DNA of 64,000 bases from Prevotellaceae bacterium UBA2852 (GCA_002350855.1 DEFM01000001.1:608-64607); one strand, 5' to 3'; numbered from the stretch's first letter, positions 1 through 7,727 are shown. The notes: generated by a model not told the origin, from the letters alone. Made by a program: numbers and translations.

Positions 1-279
1 CTTCCAGTAGCCACTTGCCGGTTATATGCCATAGACAATGAACGCGTTATGCTTGGCCGGATAGTCGTTCTGCCGGAGTATCGTCATCAGGGACTAGGAA
101 CGCTTGTAGTTCAGGAGGCTGAGAAGTGGGCCGAGGAACTGGGCTATCGTACATCTGTACTGGAGAGCCGTGACAACAAGATTCATTTCTATGAAACGAT
201 GGGTTATGTTGCAGATTACTCGCAGAAGATCGTCGGTGAGACTTTTACATGTTACAAAATGGAGAAACAATTGAAATGA
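1..279 (+). CDS. GNAT family N-acetyltransferase, 5' end cut by window
   Basis: The frame is open from base 1, so the gene begins outside the window; the internal ATG at 49 is not the start. The visible part contains the acetyl-CoA pyrophosphate-binding motif of GNAT enzymes (PEYRHQGLGTLVVQEA) followed by a helix and the typical late segment with Tyr in FYETMGY. It should transfer an acetyl group from acetyl-CoA to an amine, but the substrate cannot be read. The stop overlaps the start of the next gene (ATGA), so the two are translationally coupled. Confidence 0.85.
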   Translation, partial: LPVATCRLYAIDNERVMLGRIVVLPEYRHQGLGTLVVQEAEKWAEELGYRTSVLESRDNKIHFYETMGYVADYSQKIVGETFTCYKMEKQLK

Positions 280-809
280 GAAAAGCAAGTAGAGAAATGG
301 ATGCAGTCTTCGCAATGGAGGTATTGGATAAGGCACCGTATGTCACCGTCAGTTTCACACGACCAAATGGTACGCCTTATGGTGTACCCCTGTCGTTAGC
401 TCGCACAGACGATAAGACGTTCTATTTCCATTGTGCCTTGGAGGGTGACAAACTGGACTGCATAGCCGCCAATCCGACAGTGGCTTTGTCGGCTGTAACC
501 AAGTGCGCCCCGACGGTTGGCCCCAAGGATGGCAGTTTCACGCTCCAGTATAAATCGGCAATGGCAGTTGGCAAGGCTGAGATGGTGACAGATAGAGACG
601 AAAAGATAGAGGCACTAAGAGCCATCTGTGAACGATTCTTACCCAACCACATGGATGCTTTCGACGATGCTATCAAGCGTAGCATTGAACGTACAGCCGT
701 AGTGAAGATCATCCTAACAGAGCCTCCTACGGGAAAGCGGAAACAGTATGACAAGGAAGGTGAAGAAATGAAACGACAGAACAGCGAGAGCAATGTCAAG
801 TTTACTTGA
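276..809 (+). CDS. Pyridoxamine 5'-phosphate oxidase family (NimA-like) flavoprotein
   Basis: A 177-residue protein with the FMN-binding split-barrel pattern: an N-terminal strand pair (YVTVSFTRPNGTPYGVPLS), then YFHCALEGDKLDCI with the His and Lys-Leu of the nitroreductase NimA/YwrF-like branch, then NPTVALSAV. Such proteins bind FMN, and some act as nitroimidazole reductases or haem-binding proteins; the true substrate is unknown here. I chose the ATG at 276 because it overlaps the preceding stop (ATGA) and gives the normal family N-terminus; a longer frame from 249 would add nine residues. It is the second gene of a small cluster. Confidence 0.8.
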   Translation: MRKASREMDAVFAMEVLDKAPYVTVSFTRPNGTPYGVPLSLARTDDKTFYFHCALEGDKLDCIAANPTVALSAVTKCAPTVGPKDGSFTLQYKSAMAVGKAEMVTDRDEKIEALRAICERFLPNHMDAFDDAIKRSIERTAVVKIILTEPPTGKRKQYDKEGEEMKRQNSESNVKFT

Positions 810-862
810 ACATTGCCGAGTCGTGATGGAGTTCGAACAAAGTTCAAATCGCAAAGAATGGA

Positions 863-1399
863 ATGAACAGGATTGAGCGCGAGAAACAGACCGTCCAGAG
901 GATGATAGAGCTATATTGCCATCATCATCTGAAGGTGGGAACCATGCCAGAAGAGTATCAACATCTGGCAGAGTTTGCATGTCGCCGTCTCGATCATTGC
1001 AAATATGGTGAAAACAAGACTGCATGCAAGAACTGTCCAACGCATTGCTATGCGTCAAAAGAGCGTGAACAGATTCGTGAAATCATGCGCTGGGCAGGCC
1101 CAAGAATGATTCTGTATTCTCCAAAAGATGCCATCGTTCACACATTCTATAACGTGAAGCATTGGCTGCAGTCGCTCTCGTTCAGGACGGGAGTCATCGT
1201 ACTGCTATGCTGCATCCCCTTCTATATATTGTCCTTCGCCCAGATGCTATTACCTATCAGCGTTACGGCAAAAGGCATCCTTTGGACGGTGCTCTTCGGA
1301 CTGGCAAAGACCTGTCAGTATGGAGGTCTGACCATTCTGGGCGTCGAAGGATATAAACGACTCAAGAATAAGTTCAAACGCAATAAACAACAAGCATGA
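863..1399 (+). CDS. Nitrous oxide-stimulated promoter family protein with a membrane tail
   Basis: The first ~100 of 178 residues match my recollection of the nitrous oxide-stimulated promoter family (PF11756, like E. coli YuaI): an N-terminal helix with RIEREKQTVQRMIELYCHHHL, then cysteines in CRRLDHCKYGENKTACKNCPTHCY and the MRWAGPRMILYSP segment. The cysteine set suggests a metal or redox site, but the function is not established. Residues ~109-175 add two hydrophobic segments (VIVLLCCIPFYILSFAQMLL and a second from ~140) and a basic C-terminus, so the protein is probably membrane anchored. The stop overlaps the next start by ATGA. Confidence 0.7.
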   Translation: MNRIEREKQTVQRMIELYCHHHLKVGTMPEEYQHLAEFACRRLDHCKYGENKTACKNCPTHCYASKEREQIREIMRWAGPRMILYSPKDAIVHTFYNVKHWLQSLSFRTGVIVLLCCIPFYILSFAQMLLPISVTAKGILWTVLFGLAKTCQYGGLTILGVEGYKRLKNKFKRNKQQA

Positions 1400-1920
1400 C
1401 AAATAGCTTCATCCGACTTGTCAGACTCTCTGAGGAGCATACCGTCGCCTTCAAAGAGGAAATGCAGGAGGCCTTCCGGCATGGTTTCGAAGCATATAAC
1501 AAAGATGCTGAAGAAATGAATCAGTGGCAGGTTTTACCTGATAAGGACTTCTATCAGTCATTAGTGGCTGAAGGTGCCGAAGCTTACGAAGCCGTCAACG
1601 AGGATGGCCAGCGTGTGGGTGGTGCCATCATTACTGCTAATGGCACTTTGGGGGAACTTGCATTCCTCTATGTGAAAGTGGGTGTTCAGAGCAAAGGTAT
1701 CGGTCAGGTCATATGGAAAGCCATAGAGGCCATGCATCCAGACATAGAAGTCTGGGAAACCTGTACCCCGTATTTCGACCGCCGGAATATCCACTTCTAC
1801 ATCAATCGCTGCGGATTCCATGCCGTTGAGTTCTTCAACGAGTATCATCCTGACCCCAATATGCCTGAGCAGTTCGACCAGGAGGATGGCCTATTCAAGT
1901 TTGAAAAGAAGATAAGATGA
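1396..1920 (+). CDS. GNAT family N-acetyltransferase
   Basis: A 174-residue complete GNAT protein. The acetyl-CoA loop is VGVQSKGIGQVIWKAIE near residues 98-114, and the C-terminal strand with NIHFYINRCGFH is the usual Tyr/Gly-Phe segment. It should acetylate an amine-bearing substrate, unknown. It overlaps the preceding gene by ATGA, so the genes from the first acetyltransferase to this one look co-transcribed apart from a 53-base gap at 810-862. It is only distantly similar to the partial acetyltransferase at the window start, so it is not a recent duplicate. Confidence 0.85.
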   Translation: MTNSFIRLVRLSEEHTVAFKEEMQEAFRHGFEAYNKDAEEMNQWQVLPDKDFYQSLVAEGAEAYEAVNEDGQRVGGAIITANGTLGELAFLYVKVGVQSKGIGQVIWKAIEAMHPDIEVWETCTPYFDRRNIHFYINRCGFHAVEFFNEYHPDPNMPEQFDQEDGLFKFEKKIR

Positions 1921-1972
1921 CAATCGATACAAGTTCGAATTATATTCACTCTTTCATATCAAGCGGAACATT

Positions 1973-2191
1973 ATGAAGATTTTTATTACTCTTTTCGCCC
2001 TCACGATGATTACGTTAAACTCCAATGCGTTATCATTAAACGAACTTAAAGTTGAGGACTTGCGTAACCGCTATCTACATATTAATCCAACAAAGGAGTG
2101 GAGGATTCAACCTAATCTTGTCACCCGACAAGTCACCCGACAAGTCACCCGACAAGTCACCCGACAAGTCACCCGACAAGTTCAATACTAA
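1973..2191 (+). CDS. Small signal-peptide ORF running into a 12-bp repeat (doubtful gene)
   Basis: This 72-residue frame starts with a convincing signal peptide (MKIFITLFALTMITLNSNA) and a short polar stretch, then enters the 12-bp repeat, where it reads VTRQ five times before stopping. I do not recognise it. The signal peptide may be the remaining start of a lost secreted protein joined to an unrelated gene tail. It could also be a spurious frame. Nothing suggests an intact product. Confidence 0.3.
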   Translation: MKIFITLFALTMITLNSNALSLNELKVEDLRNRYLHINPTKEWRIQPNLVTRQVTRQVTRQVTRQVTRQVQY

Positions 2192-2390
2192 AAATCAGTA
2201 TGTCAAGAACTTGGTAAAGATTGTTGGGACAAATGAATTATCGGTAAAAGAAATGCTTAGCGGGTTGGGACTAAAGGATAGAGAGAGTTTCTTGGATGTC
2301 TATCTTAACCCTGCAATAAAAGGAAAGTTCGTTCGATTACTCTATCCTAACTCTCCCCGTCATCCTCGACAGAAATATTTGCTGACGTGA
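2103..2390 (+). pseudogene. Decayed 3' end of an ATP-binding/Fic-type protein with winged-helix tail
   Basis: In the frame read as SPDK repeats, the segment after the repeat (KNLVKIVGTNELSVKEMLSG, then LGLKDRESFLDVYLNPAI and HPRQKYLLT) resembles the C-terminal winged-helix tail that ends many Bacteroidales AlbA-type ATP-binding proteins and Fic proteins. In those, short tandem repeats usually separate the catalytic part from the tail. No catalytic part is present upstream; the sequence in this frame before the repeat is the shadow of another frame. I read it as the leftover 3' end of a deleted gene. A 112-residue frame from 2052 is formally open, so a small expressed product cannot be excluded. 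Confidence 0.55.
2121..2180 (+). repeat. Five perfect tandem copies of a 12-bp unit
   Basis: The unit TCACCCGACAAG is repeated five times without change. Because it is a multiple of three, copy-number changes keep the reading frame; the frames read SPDK, VTRQ and HPTS. This kind of in-frame array is common before the C-terminal tail of Bacteroidales ATP-binding/Fic proteins and is prone to slippage. Confidence 0.95.
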
Positions 2391-2465
2391 AAGGGCTGGC
2401 ACTTTATCAAGAGTTGACAAAGTAACATTTCCGTGTTTTCCATACTATAAAAATAGATAAGAGGT

Positions 2466-3530
2466 ATGATTGGAGTTATCATTGGAGATTTGGCAGCTTG
2501 GACGTGGGAACACGACCGCGCCTGCTTCTATAAGCAGCTTGTAAGAGACGATGCTGTGCTGTCATGTTATGGCACGGCATTATACAACGCTGCTCATACA
2601 TTCTTCCTTCCTGAAGAGAAGATTGATGTAACGCCAATGGAATCTCCGAGAGAAAAATCATACTATGACCAATGGCTGATGTGGCAGATAGCTTGCGCGT
2701 GGTATTCTCCATCGCTGGAAGAACAAATGCCTCATTTCTTTGATATTGACAAAGAGGAAGGCTATGCTCGCTATTTCATGAGAGAGTTGCTGACTTCATT
2801 AAGAAACGGATACACCAAAGGAGAAGCTTATCATAGCTGTGAGATGTTTGAGACGCTCTCAAAATCTTGGCATTGGAGAGAAGATGGAAAAGATGCTGCC
2901 TACTCATCTGGCTTGCTAACCTCCATCTTCCGCGCATGGGATGCATTTTTCCTTGGATATGACTTCACTTCGACCATCCACAATGCTGTAAAATGGTCTG
3001 GTGATATTCATCTGATTGCTGCTATTGCAGGAGCTTTCGCAAGTGCAATGTACGGATGTGAGTATAGCTACATCAAAGAGAAATACGCTGATGGTGAAAT
3101 GACCAGAGGCGACCTTTACCACCATGCATTCAACAGGAAAGATGACAGTGTTCAGCGTCTAAGTTGGATGATGATTGATAACGATAAGCGGGAAAGAAAG
3201 TTCTTTAAGAAGAACTGTGCATTGACTAATGTAGAGTGGCATCAATGGAAACCTTCAGATGTCAACATGAATCAGTTCGTCTTCAATGAAGAACAAAAGA
3301 ATAGAATTGTTCGTGCATGGTACACTGATTGGGATAATCGTTACGGATTCTATCTTGACGACGGATGGATGTACTTCTATCGAAGCCATGTTCTGATTTG
3401 CAGATTCCAATTCAATGAGTTTGAAAAAGGACATTATCGTATAGCCCACCTACAGGATGGCGACGAGGCACATGACTCCAAGGAGCTTGTTGGGTGGCTA
3501 AATGAAAATATGTATTCATTAGATAAGTAG
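2466..3530 (+). CDS. ADP-ribosylglycohydrolase-like protein
   Basis: A 354-residue protein whose first ~240 residues fit the ADP-ribosylglycohydrolase (DraG/ARH) fold: N-terminal GVIIGDLAAWTWE in place of the GxxxGDxxG start, RDDAVLSCYGTAL (D28-D29) in place of the TDDT metal motif, and SGDIHLIAAIAGAFASAMYG in place of GDTDTxAAIxGA. The family removes ADP-ribose from proteins or small molecules using two Mg ions. Here one of the second-site aspartates is His, so activity is uncertain. The C-terminal ~110 residues, rich in Trp and Tyr, are not recognised. It lies 4 bases before the next gene and likely forms an operon with the two that follow. Confidence 0.7.
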   Translation: MIGVIIGDLAAWTWEHDRACFYKQLVRDDAVLSCYGTALYNAAHTFFLPEEKIDVTPMESPREKSYYDQWLMWQIACAWYSPSLEEQMPHFFDIDKEEGYARYFMRELLTSLRNGYTKGEAYHSCEMFETLSKSWHWREDGKDAAYSSGLLTSIFRAWDAFFLGYDFTSTIHNAVKWSGDIHLIAAIAGAFASAMYGCEYSYIKEKYADGEMTRGDLYHHAFNRKDDSVQRLSWMMIDNDKRERKFFKKNCALTNVEWHQWKPSDVNMNQFVFNEEQKNRIVRAWYTDWDNRYGFYLDDGWMYFYRSHVLICRFQFNEFEKGHYRIAHLQDGDEAHDSKELVGWLNENMYSLDK

Positions 3531-3534
3531 GTCT

Positions 3535-3807
3535 ATGATTATACCTGTATCCAAAGCACGCCGTCTGGCACGAACTTACTTAGCAGAGAGAGGTGATTTT
3601 GATATGTCAATCACTCACCTCCATTACCTCGGTATTTACAAACGCCGCCATGCGTTTGAAGTGGATTGTGATATTCCCGATGGAGTTATGGTTGATAAGG
3701 GTCTCCCAATAGTTCTTATCGTCACAGCAAAGGAAGTGATATACATCCAAAGCGGTGAAAGCCTCGATATTATGTACTACTTTTGGAATAAGAAAGGAAA
3801 GAAATGA
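3535..3807 (+). CDS. Hypothetical 90-residue protein in the glycohydrolase/nuclease trio
   Basis: Not recognised. It starts with a helix (VSKARRLARTYLAERG) followed by strands ending in GLPIVLIVTAKEVIYIQSG. That helix-plus-sheet layout resembles small immunity proteins of the Imm35/YrhB kind, but this is only a resemblance. It sits 4 bases after the ADP-ribosylglycohydrolase-like gene and overlaps the nuclease start by ATGA, so it is almost certainly expressed with them. Confidence 0.6.
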   Translation: MIIPVSKARRLARTYLAERGDFDMSITHLHYLGIYKRRHAFEVDCDIPDGVMVDKGLPIVLIVTAKEVIYIQSGESLDIMYYFWNKKGKK

Positions 3808-4697
3808 AAGCTATACCATACAAACTTGACCCGCCATTCCGAGCTGCTGCGAGGAAGAAGCAGTCGGACTTTCGGGAAGAGGTGCTTAAAGTGGACTTCG
3901 ACCCTAATGATCGATTGGCGAAGTATGGCAATCTCCTGCGTGAGGAGGATGCCAGACGTGGGTTGAACTTTTATGAAGGGTACAGGAATGATATCTTAGA
4001 GGCTATCGGTCCCTACAAGAAGCCACTCTTTGCCAACCTGCTACGTTCGGAGCACATACCTTGGAATTTATTCTTTCCAATGGGAGCATCTCCGAATCAT
4101 TTGGAAGCATCCATTAGTTTCTTTAATGAGCTGCTTGGGATTGAGCAAATCAGTCAGGTGAGGAAGGTTGTGATTGAAAGGACTTCTGATGCACTGGATG
4201 ACCATACTGCCTTTGATGCCTACATCGAATATGTACACATCGATGGTAGCATTGGAGGTATTGGCATTGAGGTGAAATATACAGAAGAAGCATATCCTCT
4301 AAAAAAAGGAAGTCGAGAGGAAGAAAATGCAGTATTGCACCCGACACCGCTTTATGTCAATACGACCAGAAACTGCGAGTACTACTGTCATCCTGATGAA
4401 GATTATGGTCTGCTGGTTAGCGATGAGCTGCGGCAGATATGGCGTAATCATATTCTGGGTGCTGCCATGGAACTTGGTGGTGAGATAGCTCACTTCCATA
4501 GCATCCACCTTTATCCATCGTTTAACACGCACTTCCATGAGGTACTACCTAAATACCAGGCTCTGCTGACAGAAAAAGGACACGAGAGTTTTCGTCCCGT
4601 TACCTTTGAAGAGCTGTTCAAGTTGATGACCAAACATTTTAAGGAGTCAAAAGATAATACATGGATTCAATATCTATGGGATAGATATATCATATAA
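3804..4697 (+). CDS. PGN_0703-type putative restriction endonuclease (PD-(D/E)XK)
   Basis: A 297-residue protein resembling the Bacteroidetes PGN_0703 family of putative restriction endonucleases. A PD-(D/E)XK-like active site can be placed at Asp138 (AFDAYIEY) and Glu156-Val-Lys158 (GIGIEVKYTEE), with the conserved HIPWNLFFPM segment at residues 84-93. Such enzymes would cut DNA using Mg ions. No methyltransferase or specificity subunit is nearby, so it is not a classical restriction-modification pair. The start overlaps the preceding stop (ATGA); the gene ends just before the degraded sequence at 4698-4942. Confidence 0.7.
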   Translation: MKAIPYKLDPPFRAAARKKQSDFREEVLKVDFDPNDRLAKYGNLLREEDARRGLNFYEGYRNDILEAIGPYKKPLFANLLRSEHIPWNLFFPMGASPNHLEASISFFNELLGIEQISQVRKVVIERTSDALDDHTAFDAYIEYVHIDGSIGGIGIEVKYTEEAYPLKKGSREEENAVLHPTPLYVNTTRNCEYYCHPDEDYGLLVSDELRQIWRNHILGAAMELGGEIAHFHSIHLYPSFNTHFHEVLPKYQALLTEKGHESFRPVTFEELFKLMTKHFKESKDNTWIQYLWDRYII

Positions 4698-4942
4698 ACA
4701 TGGCACTTCCGAAGTTCATAATCACGATGGAAAGGCTCCTGACGGCATGCAGCGCTCGGGAATCGGCTATTTGCGTCTGGGTATGGTGAATCAGCATAAG
4801 GATTTGCTGTAGCTTGTGTGCAAAGAGGGAACCCATCACTTTATCGTATTTTGTGAATTAATTTCGTATATTTGCAACGGATTTTTGGCAAAATTGACAT
4901 AAATCCGTAATGAAAACATCATTTATTGAACGTAAATGACTG
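4698..4942 (+). other. Intergenic stretch with coding remnants and a promoter -7 element
   Basis: No intact gene. In one frame the first ~110 bases read as a protein end (APDGMQRSGIGYLRLGMVN before a TAG at 4810), which looks like a truncated, unidentified gene end. Bases 4867-4874 (TATATTTG) fit the Bacteroidetes -7 element and could drive transcription towards 4943, but no well-spaced TTTG lies upstream. Confidence 0.4.
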
Positions 4943-5221
4943 ATGGTTATGAAGATAGAAAGACCGATTTATATGCAGCAACTCATTGATTCAAAGGATA
5001 ATGGGTTGATAAAGATTGTGACGGTTTTGCGGCGTGTAGGCAAGTCGTATCTGCTGAAAACGCTATTCAAGGAGTACCTGTCGGTCAGCTTCAGGCTGGG
5101 GAGGTTGACTTTGTGTGTAAGAAGCCAACTGAAAGAAGGACTGGTGTAATAGGGAAGAAATCTTCGCAGGGTAGACGTGATAGGAGAAATAGAAACTATA
5201 AATACAAATCAATATAAAAAT
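4943..5221 (+). pseudogene. Internally deleted AAA ATPase (DUF4143 type)
   Basis: The N-terminus of an ATP-binding protein of the AAA/DUF4143 kind is visible: MKIERPIYMQQLIDSKDNG, then RRVGKSYLLKTLFKEYL containing a Walker A that reads V-L-R-R-V-G-K-S. After codon 45 the matching sequence continues in another frame as GQLQAGEVDFVCKKPTERR, the typical end of the same family, ending at TAA near 5221. An intact member has ~400 residues, so most of the ATPase and middle domains are lost. The deletion joins codon ~45 to near the 3' end and shifts the frame. Confidence 0.75.
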
Positions 5222-5230
5222 CGAGATGGT

Positions 5231-5722
5231 ATGAAAAGAAGTATTGTGATTGTCCTGATTGGTTTGCTGCCGCTGCTTGTCAATGCGCAGACGGGACTGA
5301 AGAGAGTGTATAACGAGGAGATAGATCCTATGACGCAAATTGACGAGGCGTTGGTGACGGCAAAGGCCGAAGGCAAGTTCGTGGTGTGTCAGGTTGGAGG
5401 AAACTGGTGTCCTTGGTGCTTGCGCTTTGCTGATTTTATTACTAAGGATGCTGACATCAGCAAGCTGATAGAGGATAATTATGTATATATCCATGTGAAC
5501 TATAATCCTCGCAATAAGGAGGATGAGGCTAAGGCAAAATCGTTGCTGCACAGGCTGAAGAATCCGCAGAGGTTTGGCTTTCCCGTGTTTGTGGTGTTGG
5601 ATGCCGAGGGTGAAGCTATTCATATTCAGGATTCCAGTTTCCTGGAGGAAGGGCAGGGCTATAGCAAAGAGAAGGTTCTGCTTTTCTTCAAGAACTGGAC
5701 GCCAAAGGCTGTGAAAGAATAG
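5231..5722 (+). CDS. Secreted thioredoxin-like protein
   Basis: A 163-residue protein. Residues 1-20 are a signal peptide ending in NAQ. The thioredoxin fold carries Cys60-Pro-Trp-Cys63 in GGNWCPWCLRFADF, the cis-Pro segment FGFPVFVVLD and the C-terminal helix LLFFKNW. It should act as a periplasmic thiol reductase or isomerase; the partner is unknown. I took the ATG at 5231 because the 18 extra residues of the longer frame would bury the signal peptide and overlap the ATPase remnant. It is followed by a strong hairpin shared with the convergent esterase. Confidence 0.85.
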   Translation: MKRSIVIVLIGLLPLLVNAQTGLKRVYNEEIDPMTQIDEALVTAKAEGKFVVCQVGGNWCPWCLRFADFITKDADISKLIEDNYVYIHVNYNPRNKEDEAKAKSLLHRLKNPQRFGFPVFVVLDAEGEAIHIQDSSFLEEGQGYSKEKVLLFFKNWTPKAVKE

Positions 5723-5742
5723 CGAAGATGCAAGTGACTGAA

Positions 5743-5789
5743 AACAACAAAGGCTCCGTGCGGTCAATTCGCACGGAGCCTTTGTTGTT
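5743..5789. terminator. Bidirectional terminator, 20-bp perfect stem
   Basis: A perfect 20-bp inverted repeat (AACAACAAAGGCTCCGTGCG at 5743-5762 and its complement at 5770-5789) with a 7-base loop lies between the convergent thioredoxin and esterase genes. The A/T-rich outer ends give a U-rich tail in both directions. Confidence 0.9.
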
Positions 5790-5809
5790 ATGGATACAGG
5801 GATATGTGC

Positions 5810-7654
5810 TTATTTCAGCATCTTGAGCAATTGTTCAAGGGCGTGGCGGCGTTCTGGCCACGATGGGTGGTCGGAGGCGCGGAGGGTGTAGATGCGCTTG
5901 GGTTTCATGCTGAGATCTACCGACGTGGTGAGGATGCAGGGACGAGTCTTGCCTTCGGCTATGAGGCGGTCGGCTATGGCATCGGCTCCACCTGTCTTGA
6001 ACCAGCTCTCAATGGTGTCGTCCGGCCCAGGAACGAGATGAATGGCTACAGCAAAGCGTTTCGCCTTAACTGGTGGAATATAGGTGGCAGCCTGACGGTT
6101 AAGGTCGTAACGGACGGTGCCGTGGGGTATATCGCCCATGTTTGCGAAGCTGTAGGGATTGGCAGGATTGTTGCAGATGCTGTGCTTGAATCCACAGTCA
6201 GGGGAGAGGTACATGTTGCTGGGGTCGGCAACAGCTGTGCCGTCTACGAGGAAATTGTATGTGAAAACTTCGGTGGAATGACTGGTAATGGTTACGCTCC
6301 ACACTCCGTCGTCGTCCTGGTGCATGGGCAGCGGGGTGGTGAGGATTTCGCTCTGGAGCTGTACGGATTGGGCAGCTGGTGCCTTGAAACGGAAAGTGAT
6401 ACCGTCGACATTGAACTCGGGTGAGATGATGGGGCGGGGGAAGAGGCGGGCCATGACGGCAGGGGTGAAGTATGCCTCATTGCCTGTGGCTGCGAGCGCG
6501 GGCTTGCTGTTCTTCATGGCTTCGGCAGATGCTTCAGGATTGAAGAGCAGGCGCAGGGTGTGGTCGAGGAAATACTTGGCGTTCATCCAGGTGTGTCCGA
6601 ACTTGTCGTGGGTGTATTCCTTGACTGAGCGGATGCCTTTGGTGTCGAGGAATTCCATGTAGTCGCGCGAATTGCCGTAGAGGAAGTCGTCGGTGCCTAC
6701 ACCGAGCCAGAAGAGCCGGATGCGGCTGTTGGTGGCATCGGCATTGTCGTAGACTTCAGGGATATCGGTGGTGGTGAAGGAGCTGTAGGAACAGAGGTAT
6801 GAGAACTTGTCGAGGTTGTGGAGTCCGATTGAGAGTCCCTGATTGCCTCCACGTGAGAATCCTCCGATGGCACGGTGGTCGCTGTCGTTGATGGTGCGGT
6901 AGCGGCTCTCTACGTAGGGCATGAGGTCATTGATGAGGTCGCGGCTGAAGATATCGCCCATAGCCATGGGGTTGGCTGGTGCCTTGGGCAGGAGCTTGAC
7001 AGGATTGCCATAGGGAAGGACGATTATCATCTCCTGTGCCTTGCCTTCAGCGAGGAGGTTGTCGAGGATGTAGTTCATGCGTCCAACCTTATAGTAGACT
7101 TCTTCGGTGTCGGTGGTGCCGCTTACGAGGTAGAAGACGGGGTAGTGCTTGCTTTTGCCACTATTATTATAATATGTAGGTGGGAGGTAGACTATGGCGT
7201 TGTTGGTAGCTCCGAGGCTTTGAGAGTAGTAGTGGATATACTCTATGGTGCCGTGGGGAACGGATTTGATGTCGTGTGCCAGAGTTCCTGTCTTTGCCGG
7301 AATCTCGAGCAGACTGTTCTTGAATCCTTCGTTTGGATAATACTGTGGGCAGAGAGGGTCCATGATGCTCACTCCGTCGACTTCGAAGTGGTAGGGATAC
7401 ATGTCGGCAGCTGCAGGTCCGAGGGTTGCTGTCCAGAGACCGTCGGAGGTTAGTGTCATGGGGTGTTTGCCTGCAAATTGCACATCTACCTGCACTTCCT
7501 TGGCGGTGTTGTTGCGATAGAGAAAGGTGACGGTGCCGTCGGGGTTGAAAGTGACAGACTGATGCTCGGCGGCTGACTGTGCCAGGCTTGTGCTTGCAGC
7601 AATGAGTAGTGACAGGGACGCAACGGCCCTTGTCAGAAGTGGTTTTAAGGTCAT
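5810..7654 (-). CDS. Secreted esterase with two E-set/esterase modules, second degenerate
   Basis: A 614-residue exported protein with a signal peptide of ~25 residues ending in SLAQ. An E-set/CBM48-like domain (~30-130) precedes an alpha/beta-hydrolase of the esterase D/feruloyl esterase kind with Ser267 in GGFSRGGNQ, Asp322 or 323 in GVGTDDFLY and His354 in KFGHTWM. A second E-set (~410-510) is followed by only ~100 residues of a second esterase-like module, with no Ser or His site. The role is probably removal of acyl groups (feruloyl or acetyl) from plant polysaccharide. The start at 7654 is chosen because the longer frame to 7822 reads through a tRNA gene. Confidence 0.8.
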   Translation of the reverse strand: MTLKPLLTRAVASLSLLIAASTSLAQSAAEHQSVTFNPDGTVTFLYRNNTAKEVQVDVQFAGKHPMTLTSDGLWTATLGPAAADMYPYHFEVDGVSIMDPLCPQYYPNEGFKNSLLEIPAKTGTLAHDIKSVPHGTIEYIHYYSQSLGATNNAIVYLPPTYYNNSGKSKHYPVFYLVSGTTDTEEVYYKVGRMNYILDNLLAEGKAQEMIIVLPYGNPVKLLPKAPANPMAMGDIFSRDLINDLMPYVESRYRTINDSDHRAIGGFSRGGNQGLSIGLHNLDKFSYLCSYSSFTTTDIPEVYDNADATNSRIRLFWLGVGTDDFLYGNSRDYMEFLDTKGIRSVKEYTHDKFGHTWMNAKYFLDHTLRLLFNPEASAEAMKNSKPALAATGNEAYFTPAVMARLFPRPIISPEFNVDGITFRFKAPAAQSVQLQSEILTTPLPMHQDDDGVWSVTITSHSTEVFTYNFLVDGTAVADPSNMYLSPDCGFKHSICNNPANPYSFANMGDIPHGTVRYDLNRQAATYIPPVKAKRFAVAIHLVPGPDDTIESWFKTGGADAIADRLIAEGKTRPCILTTSVDLSMKPKRIYTLRASDHPSWPERRHALEQLLKMLK

Positions 7655-7693
7655 AGTCGTGTTATTGTAAGTTAGACGGTTATAAAAAAAAGA

Positions 7694-7716
7694 AAACCGC
7701 CTGTTCATGGCGGTTT
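7694..7716 (-). terminator. Terminator of tRNA-Pro(GGG)
   Basis: An 8-bp stem (AAACCGCC / GGCGGTTT) with a 7-base loop lies just past the tRNA 3' end on the reverse strand. It is followed in that direction by a run of eight or more T residues (7683-7693 complement). Confidence 0.85.
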
Positions 7717-7727
7717 CAGGGTGTTTG

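Noticed and set aside
2121..2180. Short direct repeats considered as a CRISPR array
   Set aside because: The units are contiguous 12-mers without spacers and no cas gene is present; they are a coding microsatellite.
3804..4697. Classical restriction-modification system
   Set aside because: No DNA methyltransferase or specificity subunit lies near the nuclease gene.
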